A stretch of 64,000 nt of DNA from Mesorhizobium sp. ORS 3324 (GTDB lineage: Bacteria; Pseudomonadota; Alphaproteobacteria; Rhizobiales; Rhizobiaceae), in contig LM655198.1 of the NCBI GenBank assembly GCA_000824825.2, positions 81,398 through 145,397 on the forward strand. The letters run 5' to 3'. Below are positions 54,473-62,768 of this stretch, in pieces. The position numbers were made by a program, and so were the translations under genes. The notes below the pieces were generated by a model. It ran no database searches. It was given only the letters and a program-made list of their open reading frames with translations, and was not told the origin of the DNA. Position 1 is the stretch's first letter. Each line of letters opens with the position of its first letter.

Positions 54473-56122
54473 ATGGATATCTTCAAAAGCAACGGTGAGG
54501 GAGTTCCAGCTGCCATTAGGGCCATGGCGGAAGAAACGCGCGCCGGTCGTATGGATCGGCGAGAATTTCTGGCTCTCGCGACTGCCTTCGGAGCATCTAC
54601 CGCAGTTGCCTATGGCATGATCGGCCTTGCGGCGCCCATGACAGCTGCAGCTGAAGAGCCGAAGAAAGGCGGAACGCTGCGCGTCTCAATGAACATTAAA
54701 GGCCAAAAGGATCCTCGGACCTACGACTGGACGGAAATGGCAAACGTCACACGCTGTTGGCTCGAGCCGCTCGTCCGCTACACGCGTCAGTTCACTTTTG
54801 AGCCGGTTCTGCTCGAAAGCTGGGATGTCAATGACGACGCCACCGAATACACGTTGCATGTGCGAAAAGGCGTCACCTGGAACAACGGCGATATTTTCAA
54901 CGCTGAGGATGTGGTCGCCAACCTTAGCCGCTGGTGCGAGAAGAATGTATCGGGCAATTCCATGGCGGCACGTGTCAGTGGATTGGTCGACACCAAGACC
55001 GGCAAAGCTAGGAACGGGGCGATTACGAAGGTCGATGACCACACAGTGAAGTTGAAGCTCTCCGCACCCGACATCACCCTCATTGCGGGATTCACAGACT
55101 ATCCCGCGTTGGTCGTACATCGAGATTTCGAAAAGGACGGCGCGGATCCGATCAAGAAGCCAATCGGTACCGGCGCATTCGAGCTGGTTTCCTATGAAGT
55201 CGGCGGCAAGGCCGTCGTGAAGCGTCGCGAGAATGGCAAGTGGTGGGGTGGCGAAGCGGCCCTCGATGGTGTCCAGTTCATCGATTATGGCGCCGATTTC
55301 AATGCCACGCTCAATGCCTTCGATTCTGGTGAGATCGACCTTAATTTTGAGACGCCGTCGGACTTCATCGACATCCTGGACAAGATGGCCCTGGTCAGGT
55401 CGGAAATCGACACCGCGACTACCTTGATTTGCCGGACCAATACTACCCATAAACCCTACGACGACAAACGGGTGCGCAACGCGCTGCAGATGGCAGTCGA
55501 CAACAACGCCGTACTGCAGCTGGGCTATAGTGGACATGGCACAGTCGGCGAGAACCATCATGTGAGTCCCATCCATCCAGAGTATTATCCGCTCCCGAAA
55601 AAGGCTCGAGATATGGCGGGTGCCAAGAAGCTGATGGTGGATGCAGGACAGGCCGAGTTCGAACACGAGATAATCTCGGTTGACGACGAATGGCAAAAGA
55701 ACACCGCAGACGCAATCGCTGCTCAATTGCGCGAAGCTGGTATCAAAGTTAAACGTACGGTGATACCAGCCTCAACCTATTGGAACGACTGGAACAAATA
55801 TCCCTATTCTACAACGCAATGGTACATGCGCCCGCTCGGGGTTCAGGTCCTCGCATTGGCATACCGCACTGGAGAGGCTTGGAACGAGACTGCTTACTCC
55901 GATCCCAATTTCGACGCCAAGCTCAAAGATGCGCTATCGCTGATAGACGTTGCCAAACGCAAAGAGGTCATGAAGGACGTCGAGCAGATTCTGCAGGACT
56001 CCGGCATCATGGTCCAACCATTCTGGCAGAAGCTCTACTGCCACATGAACAAGAAGGTTAAGAACTACGCCATGCATCCAACCTACACAATGGAGTTCCA
56101 GAAGGTTTGGCTCGACGCCTAA
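54473..56122 (+). CDS. Peptide-type ABC substrate-binding protein (SBP4), Tat-exported
   Basis: A 549-residue family-5 solute receptor. Twin-arginine MDRREFLALATAFGAS after a 26-residue n-region and a likely AAA cleavage site. It is the most divergent of the four: YTRQFTFEPVLLESW, GTGAFELVSYEVGGKA, DFNATLNAFDSGEIDLNFETPSDFIDILDKMA. A terminator-like hairpin follows the stop, so this gene stands alone. An AAAGGGGAAAG ribosome site precedes the ATG. Confidence 0.94.
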   Translation: MDIFKSNGEGVPAAIRAMAEETRAGRMDRREFLALATAFGASTAVAYGMIGLAAPMTAAAEEPKKGGTLRVSMNIKGQKDPRTYDWTEMANVTRCWLEPLVRYTRQFTFEPVLLESWDVNDDATEYTLHVRKGVTWNNGDIFNAEDVVANLSRWCEKNVSGNSMAARVSGLVDTKTGKARNGAITKVDDHTVKLKLSAPDITLIAGFTDYPALVVHRDFEKDGADPIKKPIGTGAFELVSYEVGGKAVVKRRENGKWWGGEAALDGVQFIDYGADFNATLNAFDSGEIDLNFETPSDFIDILDKMALVRSEIDTATTLICRTNTTHKPYDDKRVRNALQMAVDNNAVLQLGYSGHGTVGENHHVSPIHPEYYPLPKKARDMAGAKKLMVDAGQAEFEHEIISVDDEWQKNTADAIAAQLREAGIKVKRTVIPASTYWNDWNKYPYSTTQWYMRPLGVQVLALAYRTGEAWNETAYSDPNFDAKLKDALSLIDVAKRKEVMKDVEQILQDSGIMVQPFWQKLYCHMNKKVKNYAMHPTYTMEFQKVWLDA

Positions 56123-56133
56123 GCTCTCTCCGG

Positions 56134-56177
56134 AGGCCGGCCCCTTCTTTCCATCCGGAAGGTGTCGGCCGATTTTT
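56134..56177 (+). terminator. Rho-independent-type terminator after SBP4
   Basis: Imperfect stem GGCCG..CCCTTC paired with GAAGG..CGGCC, followed by ATTTTT (56172-56177), 12 bases after the SBP4 stop. Confidence 0.6.
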
Positions 56178-56727
56178 AACATCAATCCGCTTGCGTGGCC
56201 TAAGTGCAACCGTTCCGACGACCGGTAGACAGAGGAAGCCGCGGGTATCGTTCAATCCGACTCCGCCGCGACCATTATTCAGTTCCTCTAGTGCACCGGC
56301 GGTCGCGAGGCCTCTGCTAACCCATGGCGGGGCCAATTCTCCGTGCGGTGCCTTAATCGAAGGCCTTCTTCGTGAGAGGCCCACCTGGCGCTACAGGTCC
56401 GAACGATGGGTCGGTCGCTCGAGAGTCAAGATCTCGCGCAACCCGCATGGCGCCTCCTGCGCCGCAAGAGATAACCGGATATACGTGATGCGTCGGCCCA
56501 AATGGCAAATACTCTAGTTGATACTTGCAATGCACAGACAACAATACTGCCAGCGCGCAACTGATGCTACTCAACCCCCTAGCGAAGTCCCATCGGATAC
56601 AGACCTAGAATCCGCCCCCCTGATCCAGAGAGAGAAACTCTTCAGGCCAGCCGATACGGGGGCCGCTGCCGCAATGATTGACTCCGCCATTGAATCGCAC
56701 GGGGGTTAGGGTGGTCCTGAGCCATTC
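56178..56727. other. Region without recognised gene
   Basis: Only short overlapping frames without motifs or ribosome sites, between the SBP4 terminator and the end of the glutamate dehydrogenase gene. Confidence 0.4.
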
Positions 56728-58152
56728 TCAAATTCCTATGGCCTCATATGCCGCAGCGATCCTTCGAATAGCAACAATGTAAGCAGCTGTCCTGTAGTCA
56801 TCAAGCTCCGGCTGCGCCTCAAGAAGGTCGGCGATATTAGACCAAGCACTTCGCATTACGTCCTCAAGGCCGGAGCGAACCAGGTCGATCTCGGCACCGC
56901 CCTCTAGAAAATCGTCGCGCATGTCGGCGGGGAATGCCTTACCCGTCATTCGTTCGAGCGCTGTGGCAATGGTGTGGTTTCGCCTCTCGCGACGGCGCCT
57001 CTCCATCAAGCCGAATGGTATGTGAGTCAGATTCTTCACCCATTCGAAATAGCTAACCACAACACCGCCCGCGTTGACATACAGATCAGGCAGGATCGTC
57101 GCACCTCGAGAGCGCAGAATTCGGTCAGCCTGGAAGGTAACCGGGCCATTGGCAGCTTCGACGACGACAGGGGCTTTGATGCGCTCCGCGTTTTCGGCGT
57201 GGATCGCATTCTCCATGGCCGCGGGAATTAGGACGTCGCATTCCTCTTCAATTCCGCTCGTGTCGCCGGCGAAGGATTTAGCACCCTCAAAACCGAGAAT
57301 GCTGCCGGTGCGCAAGTGATGCCGCTTCAGCGCTTCGATGCTAACGCCGTCTCGGTTCCAAACGAAGCCATCGCGTTCGGCAACCACTACGATGCGCGCT
57401 CCATCATCTTCGGAAAGAAACTTGGCGGAGTGGTAGCCTACATTACCAAAACCCTGGACAACGACACTTGCATCCTTCAGATCACGTCTGCCACAGATTC
57501 CCTTGGTACGCGGATCCCGGAGATAGCTTTGAATAGCGAACTGCACGCCCCGGCCTGTCGCCTCCGTGCGCCCGGCGATGCCTCCCTTGGAAAGCGGCTT
57601 GCCGGTTACGCAAGCGCGCGCATTCACGACATCAGTCGGATTTGCGCGGCGAAACTCATCGACCATCCAAGCCATCTCGCGCTCGCTGGTACCTACGTCG
57701 GGCGCGGGGACGTTGAGACCAGGCCCGATCAGGCCACGCTTGTTCAACTCCTGAGTGAAGCGGCGGGTGATGCGTTCCAACTCTTGCGGCGTCCACTCGC
57801 GTGGATCAATCTTGAGTGCGCCTTTTGAACCTCCGAACGGCACATCAACCAGCGCGCATTTCAGCGTCATCAGCGCAGCGAGAGCTTCCACTTCTTCAGC
57901 GTCGGCGTCCGGCGCGTAGCGAATGCCGCCTTTAACTGGCTCACAATGTTCGCTATGGACCGAGCGCCACCCAACGAAGCTGAACATTCGGCCGCGTAGT
58001 CTAACTCCGAAGCGGACCGTGTAGGTCGAGTTGCACTGAATAATGCGCTCAGCCAGTCCCTCGGGCAGGTCGAGGAACGACATCGCAGCTCGAAAGTTCA
58101 GATCGATACTTGCCAAAAAGCTCGACGCGGGATTTGAGACCAAAACATCCAT
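56728..58152 (-). CDS. Glu/Leu/Phe/Val dehydrogenase (glutamate dehydrogenase)
   Basis: A 474-residue amino-acid dehydrogenase. Substrate-binding and catalytic lysines in EPVKGGIRY (72-80), TLKCALVDVPFGGSKGA (K98 and K110), PAPDVGT, and the nucleotide fold VVVQGFGNVGYHSAKF. It interconverts glutamate and 2-oxoglutarate plus ammonia with NAD(P)H. It would receive glutamate freed by the GGT-like, amidase and 5-oxoprolinase activities, which is the main reason to link it to the pathway. GGAG precedes the ATG. The first 15 residues before SFLDLP are extra compared with short family members. Confidence 0.93.
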   Translation of the reverse strand: MDVLVSNPASSFLASIDLNFRAAMSFLDLPEGLAERIIQCNSTYTVRFGVRLRGRMFSFVGWRSVHSEHCEPVKGGIRYAPDADAEEVEALAALMTLKCALVDVPFGGSKGALKIDPREWTPQELERITRRFTQELNKRGLIGPGLNVPAPDVGTSEREMAWMVDEFRRANPTDVVNARACVTGKPLSKGGIAGRTEATGRGVQFAIQSYLRDPRTKGICGRRDLKDASVVVQGFGNVGYHSAKFLSEDDGARIVVVAERDGFVWNRDGVSIEALKRHHLRTGSILGFEGAKSFAGDTSGIEEECDVLIPAAMENAIHAENAERIKAPVVVEAANGPVTFQADRILRSRGATILPDLYVNAGGVVVSYFEWVKNLTHIPFGLMERRRRERRNHTIATALERMTGKAFPADMRDDFLEGGAEIDLVRSGLEDVMRSAWSNIADLLEAQPELDDYRTAAYIVAIRRIAAAYEAIGI

Positions 58153-58196
58153 AAGGCGCTCCGTAGATCAATTAGAGATCGCATCGCTCGCACTGC

Positions 58197-58751
58197 TCAA
58201 TGAAAACTACTTTCCCCCGCTGCGGTCTTCATTCTGAAGCCGACCGCATGAGTGGGGGCGTTTCGCATGAACAAAACGTACACCAGCGTGAAAAGCTGGC
58301 GGGCGGTGTCGCTGTCGACAATCAGCTTGTCGGCAAGCCTCCTTTTTAGGAGTTCGGCCCCCTCGTCGCGAAGGGCACAGCGAGCCACATCAATCTTTGC
58401 GAGCGACGCAATGCTCGCTCGCGGCATGGAGTCGTAATAGTTCTCGCAGCTGAGGACGAAGTGCTTGAGAAACCCGCGCATCGGAATGAGCGAAATATGA
58501 TCATTGATCACGATAGTGCGCTTTTCGGTGGCGATCTGGAAACCAAGCTCGTCGCCATGCAGCGCGAGATGCAGCCGGTATGGCCCGCGATCGTGGCCGA
58601 CCGGGATAAAGACATTGCTTCGTATCAAATGGGCGATGGCAAGAGAACGCTCCCGCTCAACGTGTTCGTTGCGGCAGAACGGCCCCCTAAGCGAGACCTC
58701 ACATAAGGAAGAATTCACGTTTTTTGCGCTCACCACCCGCGCGACCTCCAT
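58197..58751 (-). CDS. UPF0262-family protein
   Basis: A protein of 184 residues from the ATG at 58751, which has CGGAG eight bases upstream; an in-frame TTG at 58832 is possible but has no ribosome site. The stretch EHVERERSLAIAHLIRSNVFIP, GPYRLHLALHGDELGFQI, KHFVLSCENYYDSMPRAS, HNEGSE-like RDEGAELLKRRLADKLIVDSDTARQLFTL matches UPF0262, an uncharacterised alphaproteobacterial family usually encoded in the core genome beside the histidine biosynthesis gene hisD. Here it is a divergent extra copy next to glutamate dehydrogenase, same strand, 44 bases upstream. Function unknown. Confidence 0.85.
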   Translation of the reverse strand: MEVARVVSAKNVNSSLCEVSLRGPFCRNEHVERERSLAIAHLIRSNVFIPVGHDRGPYRLHLALHGDELGFQIATEKRTIVINDHISLIPMRGFLKHFVLSCENYYDSMPRASIASLAKIDVARCALRDEGAELLKRRLADKLIVDSDTARQLFTLVYVLFMRNAPTHAVGFRMKTAAGESSFH

Positions 58752-58832
58752 CGCGATCCGCTCCGCACATGCGCCGTCCTTCGATCCAATCTTCACCTGA
58801 TTATTGCAGCCGATAGTGTCGTCTGGTTGCAA

Positions 58833-59270
58833 AGCGCGTCCCTTCTTCCGGATTCACTTTGTAGTTCACGGTAGAAACCGAGGAATGGCGGGCGTTTCCA
58901 GGTAGGCGAGGAGAAACCTGGATTTAGGCCAACATCTTGGACCCGGTAAGGGGGAAAAAACGATAGGTCGGTATAGGCTAGATTCATGTTAGTAGTCTCC
59001 AGACTGCTTCGGATGGGGGAAGCGGCACGCTTAAGCTGCTCAATTGTCGCGTTGCGATTGCCGGTCTGGCCGTAGCAAAGACTGCTATGTCGTCGATTGA
59101 CTGGTTGCTCGATCGCAGTGCACCAGTTTCCCAGCCTGAGAGGATACAATATGCTCGCGACGCTAGACGTCATGTTCCGGGGCTGAGATCGGTGGCCCGC
59201 GCTTTCGTGCGATAAAAGACGAGGGTTGCTCGGATGGGCCGAGCCGATCCTCACGCACGGAGGGCGAGCC
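58833..59270. other. IS110 flanking region
   Basis: No gene recognised. The left end of the IS110 element must lie here, but IS110 elements usually lack clear inverted ends, so I do not set a boundary. Confidence 0.4.
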
Positions 59271-60374
59271 ATGGGAGAGTATAGCGAAGTATTTGTCGCG
59301 TTTGATGTAGCCAAGAAGAAGCACGCGGTTGCGATCGCGGAAGGCGGCCGCACCGGCGAGGTCCGGTTCGTCGGCGAGGTCGAGAATAGTCCTGCGGCGA
59401 TCGAGCGTACGATCAAGAGGCTGGGAAAAAAGTATGATCGACTGCACGTCTGCTTCGAGGCTGGGCCGACGGGTTATGGGTTGTGCCGGCAGGTCCGCGA
59501 TCTCGGATGCGATTGCATGGTGGTTGCGCCGGCCCTGATCCCGAAGCGGCCGGGCGAGCACGTCAAAACCAACCGGCGGGACGCCGTCACGCTGGCGCGG
59601 CTGCATCGGGCGGGCGAGCTGATCGGGGTATGGGTGCCGGACGTGGTCCACGAAGCTGTCCGCGACTTGGTGCGAGCCCGCGAAGCCGCAGCCGACGACC
59701 TGCGCCGCAAACGCCAGCAGCTGCTTTCCTTCCTCCTGCGCCACGGGCGGATTTACGCGAGCGGCGGTCACTGGACACTGGCACACCGGCGCTGGCTTGC
59801 CCATCAGAGCTTCGACCATACCGCGCAGCAGATCGTGTTCCAGGAGAAGATCGACGCGATCGAGGACGCGGCTCAGCGACTACACCGCCTGGACGAGCAG
59901 TTGCGCGCCGTCGTGCCAACCTGGTCCATGGCGCGGGTCGTCGAGGCCTATCAGGCGATGCGCGGCGCTTCGTTCGCAGTGATCTTTGCGGCCGAGATTG
60001 GGGATGTGCGTCGCTTCGATACGCCGCCTCAGTTGATGGCCTTTCTCGGCCTGGTCCCGGGGGAGTGCTCGACCGGCGATACGGTTCGGCGGTCGAGCCT
60101 TACGCTCGCCGGCAATCGACGCGCCCGCCGCGCCTTGGTCGAAGCGGCATGGACTTACCGCTATCCTGCCAGGGTCAGCGAGGGCCTGAGGGTGCGGCTC
60201 GAGGGGCTGCCCAAGGCTGTCCGCGATATTGCCTGGAAGGGGCAAGTGCGGCTTTGCGCCCGCTATCGTCGCCTCAGCGCCGCCGGCAAGAAGCCGCCGG
60301 TAGTCGCCGCCGCAATCGCTCGCGAGATGGCTGCCTTCTTGTGGGCCATCGGCCGGGAAGTCGCGCCGTCTTAG
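59271..60374 (+). CDS. IS110-family transposase
   Basis: A 367-residue IS110 transposase from the ATG at 59271 (GGAGGGCGAGCC upstream). The N-terminal DEDD domain has VFVAFDVAKKKHAVAIAE (first Asp), VCFEAGPTGYGL (Glu), and KTNRRDAVTLARL (Asp-rich). The C-terminal transposase-20 domain has FDTPPQLMAFLGLVPGECSTG with SLTLAGNRRARRALVEAAW, and the conserved Ser. The gene is intact. IS110 elements often have subterminal RNA-guided target choice in the flanking non-coding ends; no such RNA is called here. Confidence 0.94.
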   Translation: MGEYSEVFVAFDVAKKKHAVAIAEGGRTGEVRFVGEVENSPAAIERTIKRLGKKYDRLHVCFEAGPTGYGLCRQVRDLGCDCMVVAPALIPKRPGEHVKTNRRDAVTLARLHRAGELIGVWVPDVVHEAVRDLVRAREAAADDLRRKRQQLLSFLLRHGRIYASGGHWTLAHRRWLAHQSFDHTAQQIVFQEKIDAIEDAAQRLHRLDEQLRAVVPTWSMARVVEAYQAMRGASFAVIFAAEIGDVRRFDTPPQLMAFLGLVPGECSTGDTVRRSSLTLAGNRRARRALVEAAWTYRYPARVSEGLRVRLEGLPKAVRDIAWKGQVRLCARYRRLSAAGKKPPVVAAAIAREMAAFLWAIGREVAPS

Positions 60375-60693
60375 TTAGCCGGTCTCGACCCAACCCGCTG
60401 CATAGTGCTGGGGGTGGGGCCACGGTGGGGAACTCCCGTCGCTAGTTATTTGGCCGAGCCGATGCGCCCGACGCCCGCCCTCTAGACCGAGGACAGCCCC
60501 GAGACGAAGACACGGAAGGCCGGTACCCAACCCGCGGATGAGAGTCTGATCAACCGTCGTCTCTGAGCTCCACCCCCAGCCCTGTGCAGCTTCAGCCGAT
60601 CCGGCTGCTTCGCAAACCTGCCAAGCAGCCGATCTCCTCTCGCCCTCTGCTTGACAGGGAACATGAGAGACTAGTGCCAGCGGGAGGGGACAC
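60375..60693. other. Right flank of IS110 transposase gene
   Basis: No gene recognised. Contains the non-coding right part of the IS110 element; end not defined. Confidence 0.4.
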
Positions 60694-61038
60694 TTACTTG
60701 TCGTTCGCGGGAGCAGTACTCATCCAGATTTTCAGATCGGTATGCGAAGAGATTGTTACTGGGCCGGTCTTGTCCTTACGATGCGCCAAATAGGATACAC
60801 GCGCGGTGATCGGAAAGCCCTTTGCCGCCCAGCTCCACTCCCGTTTCGCGATGCTCTTACAGGTTAGAAGCCTCCGCAACGTTCCGAAGCCGAGCAAGCA
60901 AGCGAATATGCATTCGAAGAGCAGCGACAACATTCCTGCCGAGTCGAGATTGAACGGACTGAAACGGAGACAGCTAAAGCTAACGCGCTGAAGCGAGGCC
61001 AGGAAAGCAAAAGCTGTGCAGATGATAGCTAAGAACAT
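60694..61038 (-). CDS. Small putative membrane protein, unknown function
   Basis: A 114-residue open frame with hydrophobic stretches at residues 1-17 (MFLAIICTAFAFLASLQ) and about 35-53 (AGMLSLLFECIFACLLGFG), then a basic C-terminal half (KGFPITARVSYLAHRKDKTG). No family recognised. The reason to call it: LysR box H, in the same orientation, lies about 165 bases upstream, the same distance as in several recognised target genes. No strong ribosome site is visible. Could still be spurious. Confidence 0.4.
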   Translation of the reverse strand: MFLAIICTAFAFLASLQRVSFSCLRFSPFNLDSAGMLSLLFECIFACLLGFGTLRRLLTCKSIAKREWSWAAKGFPITARVSYLAHRKDKTGPVTISSHTDLKIWMSTAPANDK

Positions 61039-61261
61039 CTACAGACTGGGCCCATTAAGTCGGTCGTCCTTGGACAGGTCACGATGTTAAGCAGCACCGG
61101 CAGGCAACTCATCGTTGACGAAGATGAGCGGCGGCCTCCACAGCCAGGAAGCCGTCGCACCATTCGCTCAAGATCCGATTTACACTAGCATCTCAAAAGG
61201 ATGAGAGCAAAAAATGCTGGCTGACTTACAGCAGATTTATGTCGAGCCGGGTTCCTAGAGA
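61039..61261. other. Region with LysR box H
   Basis: No gene. Box H is at 61204-61243, and IS481 begins at about 61262, 18 bases from it. Confidence 0.5.
61204..61243 (-). promoter_or_regulatory. LysR-type box H
   Basis: Minus strand GACATAAA, five bases, TGTAAGTC, then GCATTTTTTGCTC. First half-site and T-rich block match box C closely; the second half-site is degenerate. It points at the small protein gene at 61038. Confidence 0.45.
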
Positions 61262-61318
61262 TGTTTGATCCCAGGCTTTGATGGGTGCATCCTTGTCCTC
61301 CGAATCGAAGGAGGCACT

Positions 61319-61384
61319 ATGGGCCAGGTTCTCCATGGGAGCGCCACGACGACAGAGGCGGTCCGTCGAGCGATACAACATAGT
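61319..61384 (+). pseudogene. N-terminal 22 codons of IS481 transposase
   Basis: Encodes MGQVLHGSATTTEAVRRAIQ and two more residues after a GGAGG site, then is broken by the IS110 insertion. It resumes in frame at 62769 (QESLRTLAKRYG). Confidence 0.9.
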
Positions 61385-62768
61385 CATGTCTGGACGGCGC
61401 CCGCTGATCAAGGGTTTGTTTTCGGCGATGGGACGGTCGCCGGTGCGGTCATGTCTCCGGCCTGTTGTTGCGGTACTGTGACCGCTGGCCCTGATGGTGT
61501 CCGCTGATCCTTTGGCCTGATCAAGAGAACGAGCTCGAAGCTCCGACTATGCTGCAGGCTTTGGGGATGTGTCCTCGTCTGTTCCCATCACGTCATTGTC
61601 ACCCTCGATTCCGGCTCGCGGCCTCAGCCGCTTCTGCTGTTACTCCGGTGTTTCGGCATAGCGTGCGTCATCACGCATGAGCGCGAAGGCGATGCGGGCA
61701 AGCTTGTTGGCAGTCGCCACGGCGACAAGCTTGAACGGCTTGGTCTCCATCAGGCGATCGGCCCAGCTTCACAACGCGTCGCTGCAGCGTTTGCGATGGA
61801 AGAGGACCGCGTGAGCGCCGACAACGAGCAGCTTGCGCAGATATCGGTTTCCCATCCTGAAACGCGCCCCAGCCGCTCCTTGCCGCCTGATGAACTTTGC
61901 CGGGGCGTTAGCCCGAGGAATGCCGCGAACTCCCGCGGGCCCGAGAACGCGGAGATATCATGGATACTTGCGGCAAGCGCAGAGGCGGTGACGGGACCGA
62001 TGCCGGGAATGGTCATTAGACGGCGCGCGGTGTTATCGGCTCTGGCGAGAGCCAGAATGGCCTGATCGCTTTGTCCGATCTCATGATCGAGTTCATTCAG
62101 CCGACGCACGATAGCAACAGCGCCGGGCGTACGATCGCCGGGATCATGTCGTTGCCTTCCATGATGAGAACCGCCAGAGCACGGGCATTGTTCGGTCCCT
62201 GCGCGGCGATGATCCCGATCTCAGCGAGATGGCTGCGCAGGGCATTGAGCAGTTGCGTGCGTTGCGCCACCAAAAGTTCGCGCACCTTATGGCGCATGAG
62301 CGCAGCCTGGTTCTCGACCGATCGTACCGGTACAAAGCGCATGGAGGGCCGCGTCACCGCCTCTAGATGGCCGCTGCATCAGCGGCGTCCTTCTTCTGGC
62401 GACGGACACAGGCCTTCACGTACGCTGGCGGCATCAGCCGCACATCATGGCCAAACTTTGCCAGTTCGCGAGCCCAATGATGGGCCGAGCCGCATGCTTC
62501 CATGCCGATCAGGCACGACGGCAGACGCTCGAAGAATGCCAGCACATCTTGCGCCGTAGCGCACGAGACATGACGACACGGCCGGCAGCGTCGACAGCGT
62601 GGACCTGGAAGACATGCTTGGCCAGATCGAGGCCGATGGTGGCTACAGCATTGAGTTCGATGGTAGTCTTTTCCATGGACGGTGCTCCTTCAGATGAGTG
62701 CTCGACAGCAGCCATCTTGGCACGCCTCTCACGAGGAATGATGCCGTTGCGGGCGCCGTCCACCCCAT
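61385..62768 (-). mobile_element. IS110-family element inserted in IS481
   Basis: The 1384 bases between the two halves of the IS481 transposase. The trinucleotide TCA is shared at both junctions, so the exact ends can shift by up to three bases. The element carries one decayed transposase gene on the minus strand. Confidence 0.8.
61700..62676 (-). pseudogene. IS110 transposase, multiply frameshifted
   Basis: Starting at the ATG at 62676 (MEKTTIELNAVATIGLDLAKHVFQVH, with AAGGAG upstream), the frame continues in pieces: LIGMEACGSAHHWARELAKFGHDVRLMPP, QKKDAADAAAI, then NQAALMRHKVRELLVAQRTQL, and finally MTIPGIGPVTASALAASI and FAAFLGLTPRQSSSGGKERLGR. At least three frame changes separate the pieces. 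The catalytic D, E and D motifs are still recognisable, so the decay is moderate. Distinct from the intact IS110 at 59271. Confidence 0.88.

Noticed and set aside
60483..60664. Short frame after the IS110 transposase
   Set aside because: Lies in the non-coding right end of the IS110 element; no support.
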